Of a stretch of 64,000 nucleotides of DNA, positions 16,670 through 24,820 are shown in pieces. Under the pieces are notes generated by a model that worked only from the letters and a program-made list of their open reading frames with translations, was not told where the DNA came from and made no database searches. This DNA comes from Afifella pfennigii DSM 17143 (lineage in GTDB: Bacteria > Pseudomonadota > Alphaproteobacteria > Rhizobiales > Afifellaceae), in assembly GCF_000688515.1 (NCBI RefSeq), contig NZ_JHZK01000015.1, forward strand, positions 1 to 64,000, written 5' to 3'. Within the stretch, counting starts at the first letter, position 1; every line of letters begins with the position of its first letter. A program made the position numbers and the translations under genes.

Positions 16670-17462
16670 GCTCGCCCGGCGCCTCTAGCGGATCGGGAAA
16701 GGTGTCGAACATCTTCGCCAGCCGCGCCGCCGCCTCGTGCAGCGCTTCCGCATAGCTCTCGCGCGGATGCTGGCGCAGACGCGTGCACGGACCCGTCACG
16801 CCGAGCGCATAGATGACGCCGGCCGCTTCCATGTGGATGGGAGCGGCATAGGCCATGATGTTGTCGTCGATCTCCCGGTCGCAGACGGCGAAATCCTGCC
16901 GGCGCACTTCGGCCAGCTCTTCGCGGACCCTGCGCGGATCGGTCAGCGTGTGCCCGGTCAGCCTCTCCAGCGGCTCCTTCAGGAAGCGCGCCACCACATC
17001 CTCCGGCTGGAAGGCGAGGATCGCTTTGGCGGAGGCGGCCGCATGCGGCGGCAGCTCATCGCCCGGAAGCACATGCAGGCGGTGCCCCTGGTCGGGCGCG
17101 TTGCGGGCGATGGAGAAGATGCGTGCCTGTCCGAGGCGAACCACATAACAGGTCTCGCCGAGCTCGGCCGCCAGCTCGTCGACGACGATCTGCGCGTAGC
17201 CGGCCGCCACTTCCGGATTCATGCCGAGCTTCAGCATCCGCCACATGCGCGCCCCGATGCGAAAGGTCTTGTACCAGGTGTCGTCGGTGGCCAGCGCCCC
17301 GGCCTCCACCAGCGAGCGGGTCAGCCGGTGCGCGGTCGGCTTCGGCAGGCCGGTGAGGCCGGCGATTTCCGTCAAGGTCAGGCCGCGCGTGGAGGCGGCG
17401 ACCACCTCCAGGATTTGCAGGTAACGCTCGATAGGGCCGGGGCTGTCGCTGGCAGCTTTCAT
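16638..17462 (-). CDS. IclR family transcriptional regulator
   Basis: 274 aa. N-terminal winged helix-turn-helix (IERYLQILEVVAAS, LTEIAGLTGLPKPTAHRLTR) at residues ~10-50, then the IclR effector-binding domain (VVRLGQARIFSIARN, LPPHAAASAKAILAF, GHTLTDPRRVREELAEVR, VCDREIDDNIMAYAAPI). ATG 17462 is preceded by an AGGAAG ribosome site; an upstream ATG (17499) is less likely. It lies between dctPQM and hyuAB, is divergent from hyuA with a 141-bp region holding palindromes, and probably regulates both operons and itself. Its 3' end overlaps dctM by 32 bp on the opposite strand. Confidence 0.9.
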   Translation of the reverse strand: MKAASDSPGPIERYLQILEVVAASTRGLTLTEIAGLTGLPKPTAHRLTRSLVEAGALATDDTWYKTFRIGARMWRMLKLGMNPEVAAGYAQIVVDELAAELGETCYVVRLGQARIFSIARNAPDQGHRLHVLPGDELPPHAAASAKAILAFQPEDVVARFLKEPLERLTGHTLTDPRRVREELAEVRRQDFAVCDREIDDNIMAYAAPIHMEAAGVIYALGVTGPCTRLRQHPRESYAEALHEAAARLAKMFDTFPDPLEAPGELRTMRSAASG

Positions 17463-17521
17463 CGCTTCCTCCCGTCCGCGCCGCTGGCGGAGGTTCATCG
17501 TGCCTGTCTCTATGCCACGCA

Positions 17522-17584
17522 TTGACCGCGCAAGCATCGTCGATATAATATCGTAAAGCGAAATATTATTCCGAAAAACAAAAC
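17522..17584 (+). promoter_or_regulatory. hyuA promoter with overlapping operator-like repeats
   Basis: TTGACC (17522-17527), 16-bp spacer, TATAAT (17544-17549) make a near-consensus sigma70 promoter. A palindrome ATAATAT-N11-ATATTAT spans 17545-17569, covering the -10 and start site. Directly after it, ATTCCGAAAAACAAAAC (17568-17584) matches 15 of 17 bases of the dctP promoter motif at 13707-13723. The region is a good candidate for IclR binding. Confidence 0.6.
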
Positions 17585-17603
17585 ATTCAAGGACGAAGGC
17601 CCG

Positions 17604-19631
17604 ATGACGATCAGCGTGGGCGTGGATGTGGGCGGCACCTTCACGGACTTCCTTCTCATGGATTGCGGCAAGGCGACGTTTCGCACCGCCAAGGTGCCGA
17701 CGACGGTGGACGACCGTTCCCGCGGCTTCCTGGAGGGAATTGATCGGCTCGGCCACGACCCGGCCGCCATCGACTGGCTCGTCCACGGCACCACGGCCGG
17801 CACCAACGCCGTCCTGGAGCGCAAGGCCGCCTTGAGCGGCCTCATCACCACGCGCGGCTTTCGCGACACGCTGGAGCTCGGCCGCCGCACCCGCCCGAAC
17901 CCTTATGGGCTCGCCGGCAGCTTCGAGCCGCTGATCGCCCGCCAGCACCGGCTGGAGGTGACCGAGCGCATCGACGCGGAGGGCAGGGTGCTTCTGCCCC
18001 TCCACGAGGACGAGGTGCGCGCGGCGGCCCGCGCCCTCATTGCGGCGGGCGTGGAATCGGTGGTGGTGCATTTCCTGCATGCCTATGTGAACGATGCCCA
18101 CGAGGCCCGCGCGGCGGCGATCGTGCGCGAGATCTGGCCGAACGAGCATGTCGTCGCCGGCCACGAGATCATCCGCGAGGTGCGCGAATTCGAGCGCGCC
18201 AGCACCGCCGCCATCCATGCCGGCATCGGCCCCGTCGTCTCGCGCTATATCGGCGCCGTGGCGCGCCGCCTGAAGGACAGGGGCTTTGCCAGCGAGCTTC
18301 TCGTCATGCAGGCCAATGGCGGCATGATGGCCTCCTCGCTGGTCGCCGAGCAGGCGGTGCAAACGGTCATGTCGGGTCCCGCGGCGGGCGTCCTGGCCGC
18401 GGCCGAGATCGCCAAGGCCGCCAAGGTGGACAACATCATCACCGGCGATATGGGCGGCACCAGCTTCGATGTCGCCCTCGTCGTCGGCGGCGAGCCGGTC
18501 ATCACGGCGGAGAAGGATCTGGCCTATTCGGTGCCGATCCGCATCCCGATGATCGACATCCACACGGTCGGCGCCGGCGGCGGCTCCATCGCCCATATCG
18601 ACAATGCCGGCATGTTGAGGGTCGGTCCGGAAAGCGCCGGCTCCTTCCCCGGACCCGTCGGCTTTAACCGCGGCGGCACACGCCCGACGATCACCGACGC
18701 CAATTTCCTGCTCGGGCGCCTCAACCCGCAGGCCGTGACCGGCGCCGGGGCGGCGCCGATGGACAAGGTCGCCGCCGCCATCGGCTCTGAGATCGGCGAG
18801 GTCCTCCGCATGGACGCGCATGCGGCCGCCGCCGCCATCCTGGAGGTGGCGGTTTCCGAGCTCGCCGGCGCCATCCGTCTCATCTCCATCGAGAAGGGGC
18901 ACGATCCGCGCGATTTCGCCTTGATGCCCTTCGGCGGCGCCGGCCCGCTCCACGCCGTGGCGATCGCCCGCGAACTCGCCATCCCGCGCGTCGTGGTGCC
19001 GCGCTTTCCCGGCCTCACCTCGGCGCTCGGCTGCATCCTCGCCGATGTCCGCCACGATTTCGTGCAGACGCTGGCCGTGCCGCTGCGCGACATCGATCCG
19101 GGCTCCGTCGAGGCGGTCATGCGCGAGCAGATGCAGGCCGGCCGGCAACTGCTTGAGCGCGAGAAGGTGCGCGTCAGCGAGGTGGAGGTGCGCCACGAGG
19201 TCGACCTTCTCTTCAAGGGCCAGTCGCATGTCCTGCGGGTGCCGCTGCGCGGCGCCAGTTTCGATGCAGGAGAGGTGCTGGAGGCTTTCCTCGCCGCCTA
19301 TCGCGAGCGCTTCGACCTGGAGCTGCCGGAGATGGTGCCGGTTCTGATGAACCTGCGCACCACGGTCATCGGCCGGCGCGAGCGCGTCGACCTTTCCGCC
19401 TTCCGCCCGACCGGCGGCTCGCTCCAGGAGGCGCGCCTTGGCACCCGCAGCGTCTTCTTCTCCGGCACCTGGGTCGACACGCCCATTTTCGCCCGCGACC
19501 GCCTTCCCGCCGATGCGCTGATTAAAGGTCCGGCGATCGTCGAGCAGCCCGATTCCACCCTCGTCCTCGATCCGGAGTGCCGCGCCCGCATCGACGACAT
19601 CGGCAACATCGTCATCGATCTCGGCGCGTGA
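17604..19631 (+). CDS. hyuA: hydantoinase/oxoprolinase subunit A (ATP-dependent)
   Basis: 675 aa. N-terminal actin-like ATPase fold with VGVDVGGTFTDF (phosphate loop) at the start, HGTTAGTNAVLERK, GLITTRGFRDTLELGRR, then MSGPAAGVLAAAEIAKAA, DMGGTSFDVAL and the Gly-rich VGAGGGSIAHID. This is the HyuA family (ATP-dependent hydantoinases, 5-oxoprolinase and acetone/acetophenone carboxylase subunits). With HyuB it would open a cyclic amide or imide, or act on a related carbonyl, at the cost of ATP. Led by a strong promoter and IclR-type repeats. A gap of 14 bp separates it from hyuB. Confidence 0.9.
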   Translation: MTISVGVDVGGTFTDFLLMDCGKATFRTAKVPTTVDDRSRGFLEGIDRLGHDPAAIDWLVHGTTAGTNAVLERKAALSGLITTRGFRDTLELGRRTRPNPYGLAGSFEPLIARQHRLEVTERIDAEGRVLLPLHEDEVRAAARALIAAGVESVVVHFLHAYVNDAHEARAAAIVREIWPNEHVVAGHEIIREVREFERASTAAIHAGIGPVVSRYIGAVARRLKDRGFASELLVMQANGGMMASSLVAEQAVQTVMSGPAAGVLAAAEIAKAAKVDNIITGDMGGTSFDVALVVGGEPVITAEKDLAYSVPIRIPMIDIHTVGAGGGSIAHIDNAGMLRVGPESAGSFPGPVGFNRGGTRPTITDANFLLGRLNPQAVTGAGAAPMDKVAAAIGSEIGEVLRMDAHAAAAAILEVAVSELAGAIRLISIEKGHDPRDFALMPFGGAGPLHAVAIARELAIPRVVVPRFPGLTSALGCILADVRHDFVQTLAVPLRDIDPGSVEAVMREQMQAGRQLLEREKVRVSEVEVRHEVDLLFKGQSHVLRVPLRGASFDAGEVLEAFLAAYRERFDLELPEMVPVLMNLRTTVIGRRERVDLSAFRPTGGSLQEARLGTRSVFFSGTWVDTPIFARDRLPADALIKGPAIVEQPDSTLVLDPECRARIDDIGNIVIDLGA

Positions 19632-19645
19632 AGGAGGCCGACCCA

Positions 19646-21316
19646 ATGCAAAAGAGCGTCAATCCCGCCGCCGTCGATCCGGTGACCCTGACGGTGATCG
19701 AAAAGGGTCTGCAGCAGGTCTGTTCGGAGATGGATCTGGTGCACGAGAAGACCTCCTTCTCGCCCGTCATCTCCGAAGCCTTCGACCGTTCCAACGGCAT
19801 CTACCGCAAGAGCGATGGCTCGATGATCGCCCAGGGCGCCCTCGGCCTGCCGATCTTCCTCGGCGTCATGCAGGAGACGACGCGCTCCGTCATGGAGGAC
19901 CGGGACGACCTTGAGGACGGCGACGTCATCCTGGTCAACGACCCTTATCTCGGCGGCACCCATCTGATGGACGTGAAGATGGTGCGGCCCTTCTACTATC
20001 GCGGCAAGCTGTGGTGCTATCTCGCCAATACCGGCCACTGGCCCGATACCGGCGGCATGGTGCCGGGCGGCTTCAACTCCACCGCCACGGAGATCCATCA
20101 GGAGGGCCTGCGCATTCCGCCGGTGAAGCTGGTGCGCGCCGGGCGCATGGATCCGGAGCTGGTGCGCCTCGTCCTCGCCAATATCCGCGTCGCAGAGGAG
20201 CGCATCGGCGACATCAAGGCGCAGATCGCGGCCCTCGCCACGGGCGCCAGACGCCTCACCGCGCTCCTCGACCGCTATGGCGCCGAGGTCGTGGAGGCGG
20301 CCATTGCTGAGCTGGAAGAGCGCTCCGAGCGCATGATGCGCGCCCACCTTGAGACGATCCCGGACGGCACCTACGAGGCGAGCGCCTTCATGGATTCCGA
20401 CGGCGTCGTCAACGAGCCTTTGGAAGTGCGCGTCGCCGTGACGGTGAAGGGCTCCGACATCGCCTTCGATTTTTCCAGGTCGAGCCCGCCCTGCGCCGGG
20501 CCGCTCAACTCCGTCTGGGCGACGACGCTTTCGGCCGTCTATGTCGGGCTGAAGCACATCTTCCCGGACGTGCCGATGAATGCCGGCTGCTTCCGCCCGG
20601 TCACGGTGGCAAAGCCGCACGGCACCTTCATTCACGCCGAATATCCGCGGCCCGTCGCCGGCTGCGCCGCGGAAGTCTCCCAGCGCATCATGGAGGCGGT
20701 CTTCCTCGCCCTCGCCAAGGCCATCCCGAACAAGCTTTTCGCCGCGCCGGCCGGCACCAGCGGCAATCTCAGCCTCGGCGGGCGGGACCCGGAGCGCGGC
20801 GAGAACTACATCATGTATTACTTCTCCGGCGGCGGTTACGGCGGCTGGTGGGCCGGCGACGGCCTCACCAACGGCTGCTCCACCATCGGCATCTCCAAGA
20901 GCCAGCCGATCGAGATCCTGGAGCAGCGCTATCCGATCCTGTTCGAGCGCTATGCGCTGCGCGAAGGCTCCGCCGGCGCCGGCGAGTTCCGCGGCGGCTT
21001 CGGCGTCGATTATCGCCTGCGCCTGTTGCGCGGCGAGGGCAAGGCCTCCTTCCTGATGGAGCATGGCCGCGTCGGCCCGCCGGGCATTCTTGGCGGCGAG
21101 GCGGGCGCGCCGAACGAAATCAGCATCGGCCGTGGCGGCACCACCATCACCCCCGAGCATCTTTCCAAGGGCGAGGGCTTCGTGCTGCAGGAGGGCGACT
21201 GGATCGAGGTGAGGACGCCGGGCGGCGGCGGCTACGGCCCGCCGCAGAAGCGTGACGCCAAGGCCGTGGAAGAGGACCGGCGCCGCGGTTATTTCCCCGC
21301 GGCGGCGCGGAAATGA
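19646..21316 (+). CDS. hyuB: hydantoinase/oxoprolinase subunit B
   Basis: 556 aa, partner of HyuA. ATG 19646 follows an AAGGAGG ribosome site at 19631-19637. Family motifs: SEMDLVHEKTSFSPVISEAFDRS, DVILVNDPYLGGTHLMDV (metal-site region), ANTGHWPDTGGMVPGGFN, the NAGCFRPVTV block and a C-terminal Gly-rich EVRTPGGGGYGPP. Its stop overlaps the first aminotransferase start by 4 bp, placing hyuA, hyuB and the two aminotransferases in one operon. Hydantoinase, oxoprolinase and carboxylase activities are not separable by eye. Confidence 0.9.
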   Translation: MQKSVNPAAVDPVTLTVIEKGLQQVCSEMDLVHEKTSFSPVISEAFDRSNGIYRKSDGSMIAQGALGLPIFLGVMQETTRSVMEDRDDLEDGDVILVNDPYLGGTHLMDVKMVRPFYYRGKLWCYLANTGHWPDTGGMVPGGFNSTATEIHQEGLRIPPVKLVRAGRMDPELVRLVLANIRVAEERIGDIKAQIAALATGARRLTALLDRYGAEVVEAAIAELEERSERMMRAHLETIPDGTYEASAFMDSDGVVNEPLEVRVAVTVKGSDIAFDFSRSSPPCAGPLNSVWATTLSAVYVGLKHIFPDVPMNAGCFRPVTVAKPHGTFIHAEYPRPVAGCAAEVSQRIMEAVFLALAKAIPNKLFAAPAGTSGNLSLGGRDPERGENYIMYYFSGGGYGGWWAGDGLTNGCSTIGISKSQPIEILEQRYPILFERYALREGSAGAGEFRGGFGVDYRLRLLRGEGKASFLMEHGRVGPPGILGGEAGAPNEISIGRGGTTITPEHLSKGEGFVLQEGDWIEVRTPGGGGYGPPQKRDAKAVEEDRRRGYFPAAARK

Positions 21317-22653
21317 GCGCCGTCCTCCACCGGGGCCTTGCCCGCACGCCGCCGGTGGCCGTGGAGGCGAAGGGCCTGTGGGTGCGCGAGGCTTCCGGCA
21401 AGGCCTATCTCGATGCCGTCTCCGGCGGCGCCGCCGTCTCCGCCATCGGCCATGGCGATCCGCGCCTTGCCGCGGCGATCGCCGCCCAGCTTGAGAAGCT
21501 CGCCTACGCCCATACCTCCTTCTTCACCAGCGAGCCCGCCGAGGAGCTTGCCGAGCATCTCATCGCTAAGGCGCCCGCCGGGCTTTCCAAGGTGCTTTAT
21601 GCCTCCGGCGGCTCGGAGGCGGTGGAGGCGGCGCTGAAGCTCGCCCGCCAATACTGGCTGGAACGCGGCAGGCCGGAAAAGGCCAGGGTGATCGCCCGCC
21701 GCCAGAGCTATCACGGCGCGACGCTCGGCGCGCTCTCCGTCGGCGGCAATCTGCCCCGGCGCGAGGCCTATGCGCCGATGCTCTTCGACGTAACGCTGAT
21801 TGAGCCCTGCTATGCCTACCGTCTGCGCCGGCCGGGCGAGAGCGACCGGGAATACGGCCTGCGCGCCGCCTCCGAACTGGAACTCGCCATCCTCGCCGCC
21901 GGTCCGGAGAATGTCGCCGCCTTCATCGCCGAGCCGGTCGTCGGCGCGACGCTCGGCTGCGCCCCGGCGGTGGAAGGATATCTGAAGCGCATCCGCCAGA
22001 TCTGCGATCGCTACGAGGTGCTCTTGATCCTCGACGAGGTGATGTGCGGCATGGGCCGCACCGGCTACGCCTATGCCTGCGAGGAGGATGGCGTGGCGCC
22101 CGATCTCATCGCCCTCGCCAAGGGTCTTGGCGGCGGCTATCAGCCGATCGGCGCCGTCCTCGTCCACGAGCGCATCGCCGAGGCCATCGCCGCCGGCAGC
22201 GGCGCGCTTCGCCACGGCTTCACCTATATGGGCCATCCGGTCGCCTGCGCCGCCGCCCTTCAGGTGCAGAAGATCATCGCCGAGGAGGGGCTCGTTGCCC
22301 GCGCGCGAGAGCTCGGCGCCCGTCTGCGGCGGGGGCTGGAGGCGGCCTTCGGCCAGCATCCGCATGTCGGCGACATAAGGGGCAGGGGGCTCTTCCTCGG
22401 CCTGGAGCTGGTGGCGGACCGCGACAGCAAGGCGCCGTTCGACCCCGAACTCGCCCTGCATGCGCGCCTCAAGGCGAAGGCGATGGAGAACGGCCTGATG
22501 GTCTATCCCTCCGGCGGCACCATCGACGGCCGTTCCGGCGACCATGTGCTTCTGGCCCCGGCCTATACCGCCAGGGAGACGGAGATTGAGGAAATCGTCG
22601 CCCGCCTTGAAGCGAGCCTCGATGCGACCCTGAAGGAGATCGGGAGGGGGTAA
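21313..22653 (+). CDS. class III (omega-type) aminotransferase
   Basis: PLP enzyme of 446 aa, fold type I, subgroup II. Seen: YASGGSEAVEAALKLARQYW, the RQSYHGATLGALSVGG segment (Tyr/His stacking on PLP), FIAEPVVGATLG, LILDEVMCGMGRTG (Asp to the pyridine N) and the PLP lysine in DLIALAKGLGGGYQPIG, followed by HGFTYMGHPVACAAAL. Such enzymes move an amino group from an omega- or beta-amino acid or amine to pyruvate or 2-oxoglutarate. ATG overlaps the hyuB stop; its stop overlaps the next start (TAATG). Confidence 0.87.
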   Translation: MSAVLHRGLARTPPVAVEAKGLWVREASGKAYLDAVSGGAAVSAIGHGDPRLAAAIAAQLEKLAYAHTSFFTSEPAEELAEHLIAKAPAGLSKVLYASGGSEAVEAALKLARQYWLERGRPEKARVIARRQSYHGATLGALSVGGNLPRREAYAPMLFDVTLIEPCYAYRLRRPGESDREYGLRAASELELAILAAGPENVAAFIAEPVVGATLGCAPAVEGYLKRIRQICDRYEVLLILDEVMCGMGRTGYAYACEEDGVAPDLIALAKGLGGGYQPIGAVLVHERIAEAIAAGSGALRHGFTYMGHPVACAAALQVQKIIAEEGLVARARELGARLRRGLEAAFGQHPHVGDIRGRGLFLGLELVADRDSKAPFDPELALHARLKAKAMENGLMVYPSGGTIDGRSGDHVLLAPAYTARETEIEEIVARLEASLDATLKEIGRG

Positions 22654-23948
22654 TGCAGGTCGGCGAACGTCTGACGCAGCTGCGCCAGGCCTATGCGGCG
22701 CGGCGCCCTGAGAGCCGCAGGCGGATGCAGGAGGCGAAGCGCTGGATGCCCGGCGGCAACACCCGCTCCGTCCTGCATTTCGAGCCCTTTCCGATGGTCA
22801 TCGCCGCCGGCGAGGGCGACCGCATCCGCGATGTCGACGGCTTCGACTATATCGACTGCGCCGGGGAGTTCTCCGCCGGCCTTTACGGCCATGGCGAGCG
22901 GAGCATCCGCGCCGCCCAGGAAAAGGCGCTCGCCGACGGCCTCGTCCTCGTCGGCCCCAATCTCTACGAGGCGGGGCTGGCGCGCGAGCTCTGCGACCGC
23001 TTCGCCTCCGTGGAGCGCGTGCGTTTCTGCAATTCCGGCACGGAGGCCAATCTCTTTGCCGTCCTCGCCGCCCGCGCCGTCACCGGCCGGAACCGCATCC
23101 TCGTCTTTGAGGGCGCCTATCATGGCGGCGTCATGGTGTTCTCAGGCGCCGAGGCGCCGATGAACGTGCCCTTCGAATACGTGCTGGCCGCCTATAATTG
23201 CGAGGAGGACGCCGCCCGCCTCATCCGCGCCTGTGGCGAGGAGCTTGCCGCCGTCCTGGTGGAGCCGGTCCTCGGGGCCGCCGGCAACCTGCCGGCCTCC
23301 CATGGTTTCCTTGAGCGTCTTCGCGCCGAGACGCGGGATGTCGGCGCGCTCCTCATCTTCGACGAGGTGAAGACCTCGCGCCTCGGTGCCGGCGGCGTCC
23401 AGGGGCTTTGCGGCGTTGCGCCCGACCTCACCACCTTCGGCAAGTATCTGGGCGCCGGGCTCCCCTTCGGCGCCTTCGGCGGGCGCGCCGACATCATGGA
23501 CCGTTTCGACCCGTCGCGGCCGGGCGCGCTGAAACATGCCGGCACCTTCAACAACAACGTCATGTCGATGGCGGGCGGCCTTGTGGGCCTGCGCGAGGTC
23601 TTCACGGCCGAACGGGCCGATTCCTTCCTGGAGCGCGGCGAGGCTTTCCGGCACAGGCTGGAAGAGGCGTTCGCGGCCGCCGGCATTCCGGTGCGCCCGA
23701 GCGGCCTTGGCTCCATGATCAGCCTGCATGTCGGAGAAAACGCGCCGGCAAGGCTCGCCGAGCTGCATCCGGCGACGGACGCCATGCGCCGCCTGGTGCA
23801 TCTGAAATGCCTGGAGGAGGGGCTCGCCACCACCCCGCGCGGCGACATCTTCCTGTCGCTGCCGATGACGGACGACACGCTTGCCAAGATCGAGGACAAG
23901 CTGTTGCGGGCCGTGCGCTCCGAAGCGGCGTATTTTCTCAGCGCCTAA
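22653..23948 (+). CDS. GSAM-like class III aminotransferase, beta-amino acid type
   Basis: 431 aa. The fold is that of glutamate-1-semialdehyde aminomutase relatives, but several segments recall the beta-phenylalanine aminotransferase of Variovorax: MPGGNTRSVLHFEPFP, FEGAYHGGVMVF, LIFDEVKTSRL, LTTFGKYLGAGLPFGAFGGR (PLP lysine), AGTFNNNVMSMAGG and TPRGDIFLSLPMTD. This comparison is from memory. True GSAM enzymes have a different segment in place of GTFNNNV and are usually near housekeeping genes. I infer a transaminase for a beta-amino acid giving a beta-keto acid. Last gene of the hyu operon; 12 bp from the convergent regulator. Confidence 0.82.
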   Translation: MQVGERLTQLRQAYAARRPESRRRMQEAKRWMPGGNTRSVLHFEPFPMVIAAGEGDRIRDVDGFDYIDCAGEFSAGLYGHGERSIRAAQEKALADGLVLVGPNLYEAGLARELCDRFASVERVRFCNSGTEANLFAVLAARAVTGRNRILVFEGAYHGGVMVFSGAEAPMNVPFEYVLAAYNCEEDAARLIRACGEELAAVLVEPVLGAAGNLPASHGFLERLRAETRDVGALLIFDEVKTSRLGAGGVQGLCGVAPDLTTFGKYLGAGLPFGAFGGRADIMDRFDPSRPGALKHAGTFNNNVMSMAGGLVGLREVFTAERADSFLERGEAFRHRLEEAFAAAGIPVRPSGLGSMISLHVGENAPARLAELHPATDAMRRLVHLKCLEEGLATTPRGDIFLSLPMTDDTLAKIEDKLLRAVRSEAAYFLSA

Positions 23949-23960
23949 GAGCGCCCGCTG

Positions 23961-24701
23961 TCAGTCGCCGCTCTTGGCATGCTCCTGCAGGAGCTGCTCG
24001 GTGGTGCGGCGGAAATGCTCCGTGACCAGCCGGCCGGCGAGGTCGGCATCGCGCGCCAGCACCGCCTCCAGGATGGCCCGGTGCTCGGCGGCAAGGTCGC
24101 GCTCGTGCCGTTTCAGGCCGACGGAGGCGCGGCGGTAGCGGTCGCACTGCGCGTGCAAGAGCTGGCGCACATGCAGGAGCCATTTGGAGCCGCAGGCCGA
24201 GACCGTGGCGAGATGGAAGGCGCTGTTGGCGCTCTCCCATTCCGACAGCGCGCTCTCATCCTCCGAGCGCAGGCGCGCATCCAGCTTCTCCAGCCGGTAG
24301 GCGGCCGCGACGAGCTGCGCCTCCCACTCCGCATCGCCCTTATCGATCGCCATCGCCAGCATCTGCACCTCCACCGTCGTGCGGGCGAGGTTGAGGTCGA
24401 CGAATTCGTCCATGTCGAGGGGCGCCACGGAGAAGCCGCGATTGCCGGTGGCGATGACGAGCCCGTCGGCGGCAAGCCGCTGCAGCGCCTCGCGCAGCGG
24501 CGTCGGGCCGACGCCGTAGAGCCGGCTCAGCCGCTCGATGCGCAGCCGCTCCTTCGGCTGCCGGACGCCGGTGATGATGTCGCGCCTGAGAGCGCGGTAG
24601 GCCGCGTCGGTCAGCGTCATGCCCGGCTCAAGAGCGAGCGGCAGGCGCTCCTTCTCCAGTTCCATCGCCTCCATGCTGCCTCCGCGACTTAGCCCGTCCA
24701 T
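23961..24701 (-). CDS. GntR family regulator, FCD (FadR) subfamily
   Basis: 246 aa. N-terminal winged helix (DAAYRALRRDIITG, RIERLSRLYGVGPTPLREAL, LAADGLVIATGNRGFSV) and an all-helical FCD effector domain with NLARTTVEVQMLAMAI, FHLATVSACGS and EHRAILEAVLARDADLA. The FCD domain usually binds a metal-carboxylate effector. ATG 24701 has a GGAGG site 8 nt upstream; an internal ATG at 24675 is also possible. It is divergent from the FAH-fold gene and probably represses the fah-TAXI-TRAP operon. Confidence 0.88.
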   Translation of the reverse strand: MDGLSRGGSMEAMELEKERLPLALEPGMTLTDAAYRALRRDIITGVRQPKERLRIERLSRLYGVGPTPLREALQRLAADGLVIATGNRGFSVAPLDMDEFVDLNLARTTVEVQMLAMAIDKGDAEWEAQLVAAAYRLEKLDARLRSEDESALSEWESANSAFHLATVSACGSKWLLHVRQLLHAQCDRYRRASVGLKRHERDLAAEHRAILEAVLARDADLAGRLVTEHFRRTTEQLLQEHAKSGD

Positions 24702-24758
24702 GCGGCCGCCCTCCTTAGCAAAGCCTGCGCGCCGCACCCAGGTGGCGCGAGCGCGCGA

Positions 24759-24796
24759 TTGACAAGGCATAGCATATATGGTCCGATATTTTATCG
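24759..24796 (+). promoter_or_regulatory. candidate promoter and GntR-type operator of the FAH/TAXI operon
   Basis: A TTGACA box lies at 24759-24764. Downstream are two AT-rich partial palindromes: ATATGGTCCGATAT (24776-24789, 5 of 7 pairs) and CGATA-TTT-TATCG (24784-24796, perfect). TGGTCCGATA-like half-sites are typical of FadR/FCD regulators. A convincing -10 at standard spacing is not obvious. The site lies between the divergent gntR-type and FAH-type genes. Confidence 0.4.
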
Positions 24797-24820
24797 AGAA
24801 AAAGATGAATTGTCGGTGAA

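Noticed and set aside
17463-19646. Very long minus-strand open frame opposite hyuA (part of a frame running from 16638 to 19646)
   Set aside because: Only the first part (the IclR gene) has family motifs. The rest is Asp/Arg/His/Gly-rich antisense sequence produced by high GC in third codon positions of hyuA.
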